From Nostoc sp. TCL26-01 (GTDB taxonomy: Bacteria > Cyanobacteriota > Cyanobacteriia > Cyanobacteriales > Nostocaceae): 64,000 nucleotides of DNA. Location: NCBI RefSeq assembly GCF_013393945.1, contig NZ_CP040297.1, positions 4,682,001 through 4,746,000 of the forward strand, written 5' to 3'. The notes under the pieces are model-generated. The model was not told the DNA's origin and ran no database searches. It saw only the letters and a program-made list of their open reading frames with translations. Shown here in pieces: positions 16,127-26,045 of this stretch (position 1 is its first letter; each line of letters begins with the position of its first letter). The position numbers were made by a program, and so were the translations under genes.

Positions 16127-16909
16127 ATGTTACGTGTTTATCATCTGATCATTGGTGTGATTTTAATAGCCCTCATCCCATTGGGAGCAAAATTTGTTCT
16201 CCCTCTATTTTCTACAACCAAAGATCCCAAATCCTCTTCTGTAGTAACTCCAACTAAGACTATTAATTCTCAACCAACTGCATTAACAAGTTCTAAGTCA
16301 AAACAGGGAAATATTTGGAAAAAATTGTTAGGGAGTAATTCTGCGCCTAATGGTTGGGAAATTATACCTTGTGAGGGAAACGAGCCTTTACTGTGCGTTT
16401 CTGCCAAAGGTGTAAGTTTGGGTACAGTAGCAGCTGAGTTGTATCCAGCGCAAAATGATCCGAATTTCCAAAAGCATCTCACAGAGTCCTCTATTCCATT
16501 AGGCTCTAAATTAGACTATCAAAATCCTACATCCCAAACCAAACTAGTCAAAGCACTCCAATCTTGGGTTGCAGATTCATACACAGCTTTTGCCAAAAAT
16601 CATCAAGCTAAATATGGGAATAAGGTAATTTTCTCAAATTATCCTCCTCAACAAGTAACTATTGGTCAGTTACCCGGAATGCGCTACGGTTTTGTAGGAA
16701 TTAAGCCAGAGGGGGGAATCCAAGAGCAATACATTGGTTATGTGACTTACGACGGCACAACACTTTATGTGATTAATACGTCCTTTAATCCAGCCTCCAT
16801 CACAGGAAAATTTGCCAACCTAGAAGATTTAGGGGTTTTTCAGCCATACTTGTCAGCGATCGCTGAGAACTTAAACTTACCTATACGTGAGCGATCAGCA
16901 CAACCATAG
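16127..16909 (+). CDS. Membrane-anchored or exported protein of unknown function
   Basis: This 260-residue protein is not recognised. Residues about 5-28 (YHLIIGVILIALIPLGAKFVLPLF) form one hydrophobic segment, either an uncleaved anchor or a signal peptide. A Ser/Thr/Lys-rich linker follows, then a globular domain beginning NGWEIIPCEGNEPLLCVSAKG with two cysteines that may pair. The C-terminal half has alternating hydrophobics (MRYGFVGIKPEGGIQEQYIGYVTYDGTTLYVINTSF) typical of a beta-rich periplasmic domain. It is flanked on both sides by long AT-rich gaps, so it is probably monocistronic. Confidence 0.75.
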   Translation: MLRVYHLIIGVILIALIPLGAKFVLPLFSTTKDPKSSSVVTPTKTINSQPTALTSSKSKQGNIWKKLLGSNSAPNGWEIIPCEGNEPLLCVSAKGVSLGTVAAELYPAQNDPNFQKHLTESSIPLGSKLDYQNPTSQTKLVKALQSWVADSYTAFAKNHQAKYGNKVIFSNYPPQQVTIGQLPGMRYGFVGIKPEGGIQEQYIGYVTYDGTTLYVINTSFNPASITGKFANLEDLGVFQPYLSAIAENLNLPIRERSAQP

Positions 16910-17621
16910 CTATGTCAAAATTATTCACATAATACTTGGCTTTTGACATCAGTATTTACCCTGAGAATATTTAGTACTGATCAATATTTAGTTTGTATTG
17001 TAATATTTATATCCCTAAATTTATACTATGTATTTTCACTGTAATTAAGTATAAAATCCCATAAATATAGGGTTTATCTCATCACTACTTTTTTTCATTG
17101 AGGGGATAAAATTTTTACATGAATTAGATTATGTCATGGTTTCTTGACTAGTAAGTGCAACCGCTTAAGTTAAAAGTATTAAAATTTACTAAATATTGGT
17201 TTATACAAATGATATACTTTAATAAACTTTTATATGCTTTTATTGATTTTTAGCTATACAAAATATGTTTGGTATTTTTTTTGTAAAAAAAATATCAAAG
17301 ACACACTTACCGCCCAAACAAAAAAGTATAATTTTATACGATGTATATAAAAAACTCAATGTTTCTTAGTAATTACAGAATATTACAGTTATATTTTTTG
17401 TGAAAATATAAAAAAATAGTTAAGTAAGTTTAATTAAGTTAAAATACTGAGACTTAATTAAAAATCCTGTTGCATAATCGTAAGCTACTGAGAGCTAGTT
17501 ATGAAGTATTTTTTATAACTAGTCTGTTTTCAAGAACAGTCTTATTCCCTAGATATAGCGTTTTTCAATCAAATTAGCCCATTAGCGAAAAACCTAACAA
17601 CTCAAATACTTGGTAATTAAA
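16910..17621. other. Long AT-rich intergenic region
   Basis: These 712 bases are markedly AT-richer than the surroundings, lack the heptamer repeats common elsewhere, and contain no credible coding frame. A long imperfect palindrome of A/T runs, GGTATTTTTTTT-GT-AAAAAAAATATC, sits at 17271-17297. The region may hold a complex promoter for the gene at 17622, or be a remnant of transferred DNA. Confidence 0.5.
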
Positions 17622-18371
17622 ATGAGAGAAGTTCTAGCATTAATAGAAAAAAGAAAACAAGAACTCACTAAATTAGCATTCTTTGATTTTCTGCAAGATA
17701 CAAATATTGATCCTAAACAAAGGCTTGCATGGGCTCCTTGTTTTGCATTCTTTGCGATGGATTTTAGAGATTTTAACAAGGATATTTTGCGAAAAGAACC
17801 AGCGACTGACAAAATTCAAGAGATGATCAACCTGCATACATATGAAGATGCTCGTCACTGGGTATGGTTTCTACAAGATATTAAATTGCTGCAATTAGAT
17901 CACTCAATTAACTTTACAGATACACTGAGATTTTTGTGGGGTGAGGAAACACAAAAAATCCGCCAATTTTCTCGTAACTTATTTGCTTTGTGTACTTTTG
18001 AAGAAGATGTTTTGATGAAACTAGCTATCATTGAATCTATAGAAGCAATGGGTTTCGTATTTTCGTTTGCAACCGCACAAGTCACAAATGAACTGCGGCA
18101 AATCACTAAGCAACATTATCCTTATTTTGGTGAATCTCATCATGCTGTAGAGCAAGGACATCTACAAGCGGATATGGAAAATGTCGAAAATTTTATTGAA
18201 AACATCCAATTGACACAAGAACAACAAGAAAAAGCTTTTACTTTGGTAAATAGAGTGTTTGCAGATTTTACAGATGTGTGTAATGAAATGGTAACATTTG
18301 CCAAGACACACTCTTACCATCAACCATTCACTACAAAAATGAAGATTAAGCAAGCAGTAATATCTGCATGA
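17622..18371 (+). CDS. Haem-oxygenase-like (candidate diiron oxidase) protein
   Basis: ATG 17622 gives 249 residues; a TTG at 17610 is unlikely. The protein is all-helical, without signal peptide. Potential metal ligands are spaced as in haem-oxygenase-like diiron proteins (CADD/UndA type): HTYEDARHWVWF in an early helix, IESIEAMGF in the middle, and ESHHAVEQGHLQAD, where His-x3-Glu-x2-His matches the third-helix pattern of that fold. If correct it would activate O2 with two irons or another metal pair. It stands alone, with an AT-rich leader of 700 bases and AT-rich coding DNA, so transfer is possible. The function is inferred from motif spacing only. Confidence 0.55.
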   Translation: MREVLALIEKRKQELTKLAFFDFLQDTNIDPKQRLAWAPCFAFFAMDFRDFNKDILRKEPATDKIQEMINLHTYEDARHWVWFLQDIKLLQLDHSINFTDTLRFLWGEETQKIRQFSRNLFALCTFEEDVLMKLAIIESIEAMGFVFSFATAQVTNELRQITKQHYPYFGESHHAVEQGHLQADMENVENFIENIQLTQEQQEKAFTLVNRVFADFTDVCNEMVTFAKTHSYHQPFTTKMKIKQAVISA

Positions 18372-18436
18372 ACTCTATCAGGCTAGATATCTACCAATAC
18401 AGGTATGTCAACTTTTGCCAATAAAGCTGCTCATTT

Positions 18437-18464
18437 GTAGAGGGGTACATTTGTAAACCTCTAC
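18437..18464. terminator. Hairpin between convergent genes
   Basis: GTAGAGG (18437-18443) pairs with CCTCTAC (18458-18464). It lies between the stops of the haem-oxygenase-like gene and the giant kinase gene. Like the other GTAGAG palindromes it lacks a long T tract. Confidence 0.45.
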
Positions 18465-18476
18465 GAGATATCTAGC

Positions 18477-21400
18477 TCAAATATTGGGAATCTCAATGAT
18501 AAATTCTGTTCCTTGTATGGGAGCAGAATTACAAGTTAATTTACCCTTATGCTGTTCTACAATGACTTGATAACTAATAGACAAACCTAAGCCTGTAGCA
18601 GTTCCTACAGTTTTAGTAGTAAAAAACGGATCAAAGATTTTTTGCCGCACTTCCTCTGTCATCCCAGCACCGTTATCAGCAATACGGATTTGGACTGTGT
18701 TTAATTTGGTTAATTCAGTGCGAATACAAATTGTGGGATGATCAATAGTTGTTGGCTGATTAATTATTGAGACATTGACAAGTGATTCGTCTAAAACATC
18801 GATCGCATTACTGATAATATTCATAAAAACCTGATTGAGTTGCCCGGCATAACAAGTAATTTGCGGTAATTGCCCATAATCTTTGACTACTTGAATTTTG
18901 GGTGAACCATCATTGGCGTTCAACCTGTGTTGTAAAATCATCAGAGTATTATCAATACCTTCATGAATATCAACAGGTTTCATTTCTGATTCATCTAAGC
19001 GGGAGAAGTTGCGTAAACCGAGAATAATATGACTAATCCGTGAGCTACCACTTTTCATGGATTCGATAATATTCGGTAAATCCTCTAGCAAATAATCTAA
19101 TTCAATGGCTGCAGCTTTCTGTTTTACTCGATTTGTAGGCTGAGGATATTCTTGCTGATAGACAGCAATTAATTCCAATAAACTTTGAATGTATGCGCTT
19201 GCATAAGTGATATTGCCATGAATAAAGTTGATGGGGTTATTAATTTCGTGAGCAATACCCGCTACCATTTGCCCCAAAGAAGACATCTTTTCACTTTGAA
19301 TTAATTGCGTTTGTGTACGTTTTAGTTCTTGCAAAGCTTGCTGTAGATGTTGATTTTTTTCGTATAGCTCCTGTGTTCTATACTCCACTTTTGCTTCTAA
19401 GCTATGACTGTATTCTTCTAAGCTTTGATTTGCTTGTGCCACATTCTGATAGAGCATAGCATTTTCTAGAGAAATTGCCGCTTGAGTAGTCAGGAGTTTC
19501 AGAACTTCTAAACGATCGCGTGTGAATACTCCTGTTGTCAGGTTATTTTCTAGATAAAGAACACCTAATAATTTACCTTGATTGATAATAGGAATACATA
19601 AAAGGCTTTTGGGTTGTTCACGAATAATATAGCGATCGCTACTCAAAAAAGTCACTGTTTTGGCATCATCAGTGACAAAAATTTCTAAAGAGCGTTTGAC
19701 GTAATTAATCAAAGTAATCGGTACATCATCACTAGATTCTAGAGAATTTAACGGTAACTGGATCGAAATAGGCGCAACTGATGAACTGGAACTAATTGCA
19801 GCAATACTCAGTCCTAAATTATCACTTTGATGAAGAATTAAAGCGGCTTTGGAAGCTCCCGCATTTTCCATTACAACTTGCATTAAGGTTGCTAGTAATT
19901 GCTCAAGTTCAATTTTTCCAGAAAGTACTTGTGAAGCTTTAATGAGAGTTGCTAAATCTAAGGAGTCAGCAATACTTTTTTGTGAGCCAATAACTGTTTG
20001 GTGATTACTCCAGTTAGATATAGATTGATAATTAGCAAAGGTAATTTCATCTCTTTTTTGATGGCTAATTTTTTCTTGCTGGATAATCGCTGTAAGTAAT
20101 TGGGGATAGCGTTTTGCTAAATCATCTACTTTGGCTTTAGCTCCCCAACGACTGTAACAATAATAAGCATCTGTTATGTAGACTTGAGCGATTTTCATTT
20201 TGCCCCATGCAAAATAGAATTTTGCTGCAAGTTCATTAGCTAGTGCTTCTTCATGAATATAATTATTTTCTCTAGCTAGAGAGATAGCACTTTCATAGCA
20301 TTCTATGGCTTCAACATATTGACCCATGATACGATGATTTTCAGCTGCAACCAAATAAAATTTGTGCAAATAATTCATTGGTGCATGATCTGCCCATTGC
20401 TTTAATTTTGCTTGGTTATCAGCCACTTGAGTTAGCAAGTTATCTAGATCAGATTTATTTTCTGAAGATATTGCTAGGGCGATGAGAGAATCATAGAAAT
20501 AAAATATTGGTATAGTGACAAATCCTGTGCCTCCAGCTAAGTAGTGCTTAAATTTTTCAGCCTTTTCTCTAGCTTGTTCAAAATCGTGAAAAAAGTAACA
20601 AAGAATAAGTTTATGAAAATAAAAGTAGTGTAGTCCAGTAATATCATTAGCTTCAGTAAATAAAGTTAGATTTTCATCTTCGTTGTATTTTTCTCCTGAT
20701 GAATAATCATAGGTTTCACTTTTTCCTAATAACTTATGAACAGATCGCCAATATATTTGGCAATAATTTGACGTAGTTGTTTGCTTGATTTTATTTAAGG
20801 ATTGGGTATAAGATTGTATTTCTTGTTCTAATGTGAGTAATTCTTGACCTATCAAGTAGGAATGCTGGCATATATCTTTAGCACAATAGCCAACAAACTC
20901 TAAATTTCCTACTTCCATTGCTGTTTGATAACCTTCCAATAAAATTGGTAAAGTTTCCCGAATGTGGGATTTCCCATGCACAATGAATGCCCCAACCACA
21001 AACAAAGTTTTTGCTGTAATTTCCTTGTAATTGAAATTGGCAAGCAAACTTAATGCTAATTGACCAAACTGATCAGCTGCTTCGATATCTTTTTTAATAC
21101 CATTTAAGAGGATGCCATAGCAGGCATAGCAAAATGCAGATAGAGGTGCATTGCCATAATGCACTGATAGTTTAACTTGTGACAATATCAGTAGTGGAAA
21201 GAGCAAGGGATCTGCAAGGTAAGTAGCTGGGATCATGCTCGATACAATCCGCATGATTGTGAGATGTTCGACAGATGACATCAATGGCAAATTGTGTAAA
21301 TCATCCATTGTTGTTTCAGTCAACATGGCATTTGTTGCTTCCAATTCTTGTTGGATATGCAATTCGTTGGGCTTGTCTGGAAAATTAACTCCAAACTGTT

Positions 21401-24170
21401 TAAGGACATCTTTGGCGATCGCAATTGCTTCTAAAAGTCGATTCTGAGATGTATAGGCTTGAATTTTAATCTCATAAACCTTTACTTGCTCCAGCAATGT
21501 TTTTGCTTGGACTAGGACTACTTGCACAAATTCTTCCATCTGTGCAAAATCACCAGCTAAATATGCTGCTTCTGCTGTTGTTTCATAGAGAGCGAGAGTT
21601 AGTCCATAATGGCTTTCCCATTTTTCATTGGGAAGTAGGCAAATTCCTGTTTTTAAATATTTTAGTGCAGCTGGATATGCAGTTGAAGCTAATGCTTTAC
21701 GTCCAGCAACAAGGTTCATCTGAGCTAGTTCATCACGCTGATGCTGATCTGTGATGAATTCCAGAGCAATATTGAACTGATTCACAAACAGAAAAATCTT
21801 TTCTTCTCGTTCTATTACTGGAGTACTTTTTAATAAAAGTAATCCAATTTTCAAGTGAATTTGCTGTCTTTGATTTTCCGGGATTAACGAATAGGCGGCT
21901 TGTTGGACGCGATCGTGGATGAATTTGTATTTAGGAATTTGCAGATCAGTATCATGTGGTAGCTGTCGAACAATTATTTCTGTGTCACTATTAGCGCCTT
22001 GAAATAACTTATAAATTTCAGTTTGGGGTAAAATTATTCCCTCATGTAAGGCACTCCACAAGTGAGATGCCGTATCTACAACAGATTTTTCGTGGATAAT
22101 TGCCAGAGTTTTTAAGTCAAATTCATTACCAATACAAGCAGCTAGTTGTAATACCTCTTGAGTCATTTTTGGCAATTTTTTAATTTGCATTGCCATGAAT
22201 TCTACGACATCATCGGTGAGAGCTGAGGCTTGTAATTTTTCTATATCGTACTGCCAATAACCAACATCAAAGTTAAATTTGATAATGCCATCTTGATGTA
22301 AAGACTTAAGAAATTGAGTTGTAAAAAAGGGATTACCCTTGGTTTTAGCAAACACCATTTGGCTGAGAGAAACAGCTATTTCCTCCCGACAACAAAGAGT
22401 ATCGGCAATTAACATATTGAGATGATTTTGATTCAATGGAGTTAAAACAATATGACTAACTTTAGTTCCTGTTTTCTCAATTTCTTGTATTGCTAAAGCT
22501 AAAGGATGTGCTGAATAAATCTCGTTATCACGATATGCACCAATTAGCAGTAATCCTTCTCCGTTTGATGCTGTCGCTGCTATTTCATCTATTTCCCAAA
22601 ATTCTTCCTCAAATATGGTTGTACAGATATTCTCTTTTGTTGTATTTAAAAATAAAGAAGAATTATTTTTAACTGCGTTGCTATGACTCATTAATGATTG
22701 AATGAACCTTAAAGAAGCTGTATCTGCCCATTGCAAGTCATCAAGGAAAATTACTAAAGGTTGTTCTTTTGTGCTGAATATCTGTACAAATTTTTGGAGT
22801 AAAAAATTAAACCGATTTTGGGCAGCGTTACCTGAGAGTTGAGTTACTGCTGATTGTTTACCAATAATTAGTTCCAATTCCGGGATGACATCAATAATTA
22901 CCTGAGCTTGTTCACCCAATGCTGACAGAATCTTCGCTTTCCACTGTTGAATTTGCTCATCAGTTGCTAACAGAATCTGTCTGATTAAGTCTTGAAAAGC
23001 TTGGACTAGTCCTGATAAGGGAATATCGCGTTGGAACTGGTCAAATTTCCCTGTAATAAAGTAGCTTTGCTGGCGAACAATCGGCTTATGAACTTCATGG
23101 ACGACAGCAGTTTTGCCAATACCAGATAACCCTTTAACTAAAACCATTTCGGTCGTACCTTTAGTTACACGCTCAAAAGCCGCAAGTAAGGTGGTAACTT
23201 CTAGTTGACGACCATAGAGTTTTTCGGGAATGAGAAAACGATTGGAGATATCTTTAACTGCTAATTTAAAAAGTGCAATGTAGCCAGTATTTTGCCACTT
23301 GTCACGACAAACTTCCAAATCATGCTTGAGTCCGTGGGCGCTTTGGTAACGATCTTCGGCATTTTTTGCCATGAGTTTCATGACAATATCAGATAAAATC
23401 GGCGGTATTTCTTCCTTGATGCTGTCTAGGTTTGGTGGTTTTTTGGCAATGTGGGAGTAAATTAACTCCATCGGATCAGTATTAGTGAACGGTAACTGTC
23501 CTGTGAGGAGTTCAAAGAAGGTGACACCCAAAGAATAAAAATCACTGCGGTAATCAATTCCTCGGTTCATCCTCCCTGTTTGTTCAGGAGATATGTAGGC
23601 TATTGTTCCTTCTAAGACATGAGGATTTGTCAAAAATTGAATTTCTCTGGGTAAGAGAGTAGCAATGCTAAAGTCAATGAGTCTAACTTCTTGAGTGTAA
23701 GGATTGATTAAAATATTGGCAGGTTTGATATCTTTATGAATGATGCGATGGCAATGTAATTTCTCTAGTGTAGCGGCGATCGCTATAGCAATATGAAAAA
23801 ATTCACTCAACCCAAGACAATATCCCTCGGTACTTTCATGACGTTGTATCCACTCTTTGAGCGAGATACCGCCAAAGTCCTCCATGACTAGAGCGTAACC
23901 GTTGCGGTAGTTTTCTAAGATCAGAGGTTGGACTATCCCTTCTAGGTTGAGATTTTTAGTAATTGTGTACTGATTGCGGAACTGAGCAATTTCTTGAAAG
24001 GTGGGATATTCATTCCGCATCAGTTTAATAACTACTGGCTTTTGGTCTTGTTCTCTGATGCCTCGATAAACTGAGGTTTTACTGCCCCAATAGATTTGCT
24101 CTATGATACGATATCCTGAAAGAGGAAATAATGTATTGGGTAATACTAACATCGCAGCGTTGTTACACAA
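18477..24170 (-). CDS. Giant Ser/Thr kinase / AAA ATPase / GAF / histidine kinase hybrid
   Basis: This 1897-residue sensor is typical of filamentous cyanobacteria. In order: a Ser/Thr kinase domain (about 20-290) with the catalytic loop IIHKDIKPANILI (D147) and metal-binding DFS (D166) in place of DFG; an AAA/STAND-type ATPase with Walker A GLSGIGKT (347-354) and Walker B VIFLDDLQWAD; a long helical TPR-like region (about 800-1380); a GAF domain (about 1405-1570); a coiled coil; and a HisKA-HATPase module with the phospho-acceptor in GIAHEINNPINF (about 1641), N box MNIISNAIDVL, G1 DNGAGM and G2 GLGLSIS. Both kinase types appear complete. The start may be 24170 or ATG 24149. No receiver gene is adjacent. 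The signal is unknown. Confidence 0.92.
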   Translation of the reverse strand: MCNNAAMLVLPNTLFPLSGYRIIEQIYWGSKTSVYRGIREQDQKPVVIKLMRNEYPTFQEIAQFRNQYTITKNLNLEGIVQPLILENYRNGYALVMEDFGGISLKEWIQRHESTEGYCLGLSEFFHIAIAIAATLEKLHCHRIIHKDIKPANILINPYTQEVRLIDFSIATLLPREIQFLTNPHVLEGTIAYISPEQTGRMNRGIDYRSDFYSLGVTFFELLTGQLPFTNTDPMELIYSHIAKKPPNLDSIKEEIPPILSDIVMKLMAKNAEDRYQSAHGLKHDLEVCRDKWQNTGYIALFKLAVKDISNRFLIPEKLYGRQLEVTTLLAAFERVTKGTTEMVLVKGLSGIGKTAVVHEVHKPIVRQQSYFITGKFDQFQRDIPLSGLVQAFQDLIRQILLATDEQIQQWKAKILSALGEQAQVIIDVIPELELIIGKQSAVTQLSGNAAQNRFNFLLQKFVQIFSTKEQPLVIFLDDLQWADTASLRFIQSLMSHSNAVKNNSSLFLNTTKENICTTIFEEEFWEIDEIAATASNGEGLLLIGAYRDNEIYSAHPLALAIQEIEKTGTKVSHIVLTPLNQNHLNMLIADTLCCREEIAVSLSQMVFAKTKGNPFFTTQFLKSLHQDGIIKFNFDVGYWQYDIEKLQASALTDDVVEFMAMQIKKLPKMTQEVLQLAACIGNEFDLKTLAIIHEKSVVDTASHLWSALHEGIILPQTEIYKLFQGANSDTEIIVRQLPHDTDLQIPKYKFIHDRVQQAAYSLIPENQRQQIHLKIGLLLLKSTPVIEREEKIFLFVNQFNIALEFITDQHQRDELAQMNLVAGRKALASTAYPAALKYLKTGICLLPNEKWESHYGLTLALYETTAEAAYLAGDFAQMEEFVQVVLVQAKTLLEQVKVYEIKIQAYTSQNRLLEAIAIAKDVLKQFGVNFPDKPNELHIQQELEATNAMLTETTMDDLHNLPLMSSVEHLTIMRIVSSMIPATYLADPLLFPLLILSQVKLSVHYGNAPLSAFCYACYGILLNGIKKDIEAADQFGQLALSLLANFNYKEITAKTLFVVGAFIVHGKSHIRETLPILLEGYQTAMEVGNLEFVGYCAKDICQHSYLIGQELLTLEQEIQSYTQSLNKIKQTTTSNYCQIYWRSVHKLLGKSETYDYSSGEKYNEDENLTLFTEANDITGLHYFYFHKLILCYFFHDFEQAREKAEKFKHYLAGGTGFVTIPIFYFYDSLIALAISSENKSDLDNLLTQVADNQAKLKQWADHAPMNYLHKFYLVAAENHRIMGQYVEAIECYESAISLARENNYIHEEALANELAAKFYFAWGKMKIAQVYITDAYYCYSRWGAKAKVDDLAKRYPQLLTAIIQQEKISHQKRDEITFANYQSISNWSNHQTVIGSQKSIADSLDLATLIKASQVLSGKIELEQLLATLMQVVMENAGASKAALILHQSDNLGLSIAAISSSSSVAPISIQLPLNSLESSDDVPITLINYVKRSLEIFVTDDAKTVTFLSSDRYIIREQPKSLLCIPIINQGKLLGVLYLENNLTTGVFTRDRLEVLKLLTTQAAISLENAMLYQNVAQANQSLEEYSHSLEAKVEYRTQELYEKNQHLQQALQELKRTQTQLIQSEKMSSLGQMVAGIAHEINNPINFIHGNITYASAYIQSLLELIAVYQQEYPQPTNRVKQKAAAIELDYLLEDLPNIIESMKSGSSRISHIILGLRNFSRLDESEMKPVDIHEGIDNTLMILQHRLNANDGSPKIQVVKDYGQLPQITCYAGQLNQVFMNIISNAIDVLDESLVNVSIINQPTTIDHPTICIRTELTKLNTVQIRIADNGAGMTEEVRQKIFDPFFTTKTVGTATGLGLSISYQVIVEQHKGKLTCNSAPIQGTEFIIEIPNI

Positions 24171-24485
24171 TTTGTTACTTTGATATATTATTCCCTTTTA
24201 TCATTTATTTGTCTCATATTTTATAAATCACAAATTAAGTTAATTTAAATCATCCAGACGAAATTACTTTCTGAGAGATTTCACTTAATGAATTTTGATT
24301 TTTTATTAAACTCTGCGTAAAAATGCTTGTCTACCTCAACTATAAATCGGTGAGGCTTGCGTAAGTCTCAAATAATTAACTTGATGATGAGAATAGGGAA
24401 ATCCCCGACTTCTAACTTTACTAAGTTGGGGATATGTTTCCTGATCAATGATTTGAGAATAGCTAATTAGTCATTATTGATTAAA
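24171..24485. other. Gap upstream of the giant kinase
   Basis: AT-rich, with no coding frame supported. It holds the promoter side of the kinase gene and, nearer its right end, the hairpin at 24401-24433 that probably ends transcription of the gene at 24486-25373. Confidence 0.55.
24401..24433 (-). terminator. Terminator-like hairpin
   Basis: ATCCCCGACTT (24401-24411) pairs with AAGTTGGGGAT (24423-24433) with one G-T pair and an 11-base loop. On the minus strand it follows the stop at 24486 by about 50 bases and is trailed by TTTCCC. Confidence 0.6.
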
Positions 24486-25373
24486 TTAGATTTCCGCAAC
24501 AGCTCGTTCAATTAGACGACGTGCCAAGGTTTGTGTACCTGTGTGTTCGTAATAATTAGTTGCCACATCTAAAAATGCTCCTAGATAATCTAACTTGTCA
24601 TCAGCAATATCTAGAAACCCATTCAAGTTATGTACAACTTTTTGAGGGGTTAAATTATTGGCACTAACAATACCACTCATCCAACCTTTAACAGAATCAA
24701 AACTTTCACCAATAAAGTTGAGTTTATTGCTAGCATTGCTACCAGGAATTACGTCTTTGATGCCTTGAAAAGTAGAATTTTGCTCTAATTCTTGAGGATT
24801 AGTTTGACTAATGCTCGATAAAGCTTTTTGGATAAAGTCTGGGCCTAGTGGGATTAAACCATCAACACAAACTAATGCCACCATCCGAATTAGTGATTCA
24901 CCACTATACTCACCTAAAGAGGCAACAAAATCTCCGATACTATCCCCAGGAATACCGTTGATTTGACAAAAAGCGACTAATTCTGCCACTAATTTCAAAG
25001 ATAAATCTATAGTTTGGGCTTTATCGGGTTTGGGGGTAACTGAGTTTAAAAAACCTAACAGAGGAATTTTTTCACCGACTTTGTTAGCTAAAGCAGCTGT
25101 CCCCAAGGCTTTATCTGTACCATCAACTGTTTGGTAGAGCCACAGTGCTGTTTGATATCCTTGAGAGCGATCATTGTAAAGATAAATGGCTCGTTCACCA
25201 ATTTGCTGAATTAAGCTTTCGTCAGTTTCCCCAGTGACGGTTTTGATAGTATTGACAAAGCCGACAGTATTTTGCCACTGACCGGGAGCGATGAAATCTA
25301 AAGCGTTGAGCATCGATATAGTTAAGCCGCTAGTTGGTAGTTGATCAACCAACTCAAAAATGGGTTTGCTCAC
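24486..25373 (-). CDS. Conserved protein of unknown function
   Basis: This 295-residue protein is not recognised. There is no signal peptide and no clear transmembrane segment; it is predominantly helical, beginning MSKPIFELVDQLPTSG. Notable segments are GERAIYLYNDRSQGYQTALWLYQ, LVAFCQINGIPGDSIGDFVASLGEYSG and a C-terminal ARRLIERAVAEI. Repeated short helical units of similar size suggest an alpha-solenoid, but no repeat family is recognisable. It lies 50 bases downstream of a lipoprotein gene in the same direction and may be co-transcribed with it. Confidence 0.7.
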   Translation of the reverse strand: MSKPIFELVDQLPTSGLTISMLNALDFIAPGQWQNTVGFVNTIKTVTGETDESLIQQIGERAIYLYNDRSQGYQTALWLYQTVDGTDKALGTAALANKVGEKIPLLGFLNSVTPKPDKAQTIDLSLKLVAELVAFCQINGIPGDSIGDFVASLGEYSGESLIRMVALVCVDGLIPLGPDFIQKALSSISQTNPQELEQNSTFQGIKDVIPGSNASNKLNFIGESFDSVKGWMSGIVSANNLTPQKVVHNLNGFLDIADDKLDYLGAFLDVATNYYEHTGTQTLARRLIERAVAEI

Positions 25374-25422
25374 AAAAATCTCCTAATGATTAGTTTTATG
25401 ATCTTGATTTGATATCTGGAGG

Positions 25423-25932
25423 TTACTTGAGTTTAGCTAAACCATCAAGATTAAATTTTTCCAGCCAAGCTGCGCGATCGCTAGCTGTAAATGATGGAGA
25501 ACGGGATAAGACTTTCACCTGATATTTACCTACTAAAGCCGCAGTTTGCGTATTACCTACTTCTACAGCTGGATAACCACCAATTTTTTTGGTACTGTTA
25601 GAGAATTTCGCTGCTGCGCCTGGTGTACTAGTAGTATCAGAAATAGACAACATTGCTAAGTCTTTACCATCTTTTTTTAATTTGGCTTCAGCAAAACCTT
25701 TTTTCTCTTGGGTATAAACTCGCTGATATCCTGCTTCCTCTCCTGGGAAAAATTTGTTAAAACTACTACCCTGAGTAGCAGTTTTGGCAACCGCTTGACC
25801 AGTTTTTTGGCGACTACTTTCCTGTTGTACTTGGTCAAAACGCCCTGGTGCTTTGGGAGTACAAGCTGTAGTCAGTAATAAAACTGACAATAATACAGCT
25901 GCTAAAATTCTCCGCCCACGAAGAAAGTTCAT
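25423..25932 (-). CDS. Predicted lipoprotein of unknown function
   Basis: ATG 25932 (169 residues) is chosen because the signal sequence starts there: MNFLRGRRILAAVLLSVLLLTTACTPKAPG, with lipobox LTTAC and the lipidated Cys at residue 24. The mature protein is small and basic, with a segment QKTGQAVAKTATQGSSFNKF and later GGYPAVEVGNTQTAALVGKYQVKVLSRS, suggestive of a small beta domain. A frame extending to 25986 would place 18 extra residues before the signal peptide and is unlikely. It probably forms an operon with the downstream 24486 gene. Confidence 0.8.
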   Translation of the reverse strand: MNFLRGRRILAAVLLSVLLLTTACTPKAPGRFDQVQQESSRQKTGQAVAKTATQGSSFNKFFPGEEAGYQRVYTQEKKGFAEAKLKKDGKDLAMLSISDTTSTPGAAAKFSNSTKKIGGYPAVEVGNTQTAALVGKYQVKVLSRSPSFTASDRAAWLEKFNLDGLAKLK

Positions 25933-26045
25933 GTTTAGTTTCTCCTGATACTTGAGCTTTGAAGCAATTATCTGTGGTGATGTCAACTTATAGCTAGAAA
26001 TTTATTTTTTGATAATTATCTAGGTGATGGTGGTTCAACTCTGAT

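Noticed and set aside
17594..18353. Several minus-strand frames opposite the haem-oxygenase-like gene
   Set aside because: Short, AT-driven and with unlikely composition; the plus-strand frame has coherent helices and metal motifs.
18477..24170. HKD and DFS in the kinase domain as signs of an inactive kinase
   Set aside because: These variants are usual for this cyanobacterial hybrid-kinase family, and the catalytic Lys and both Asp are present.
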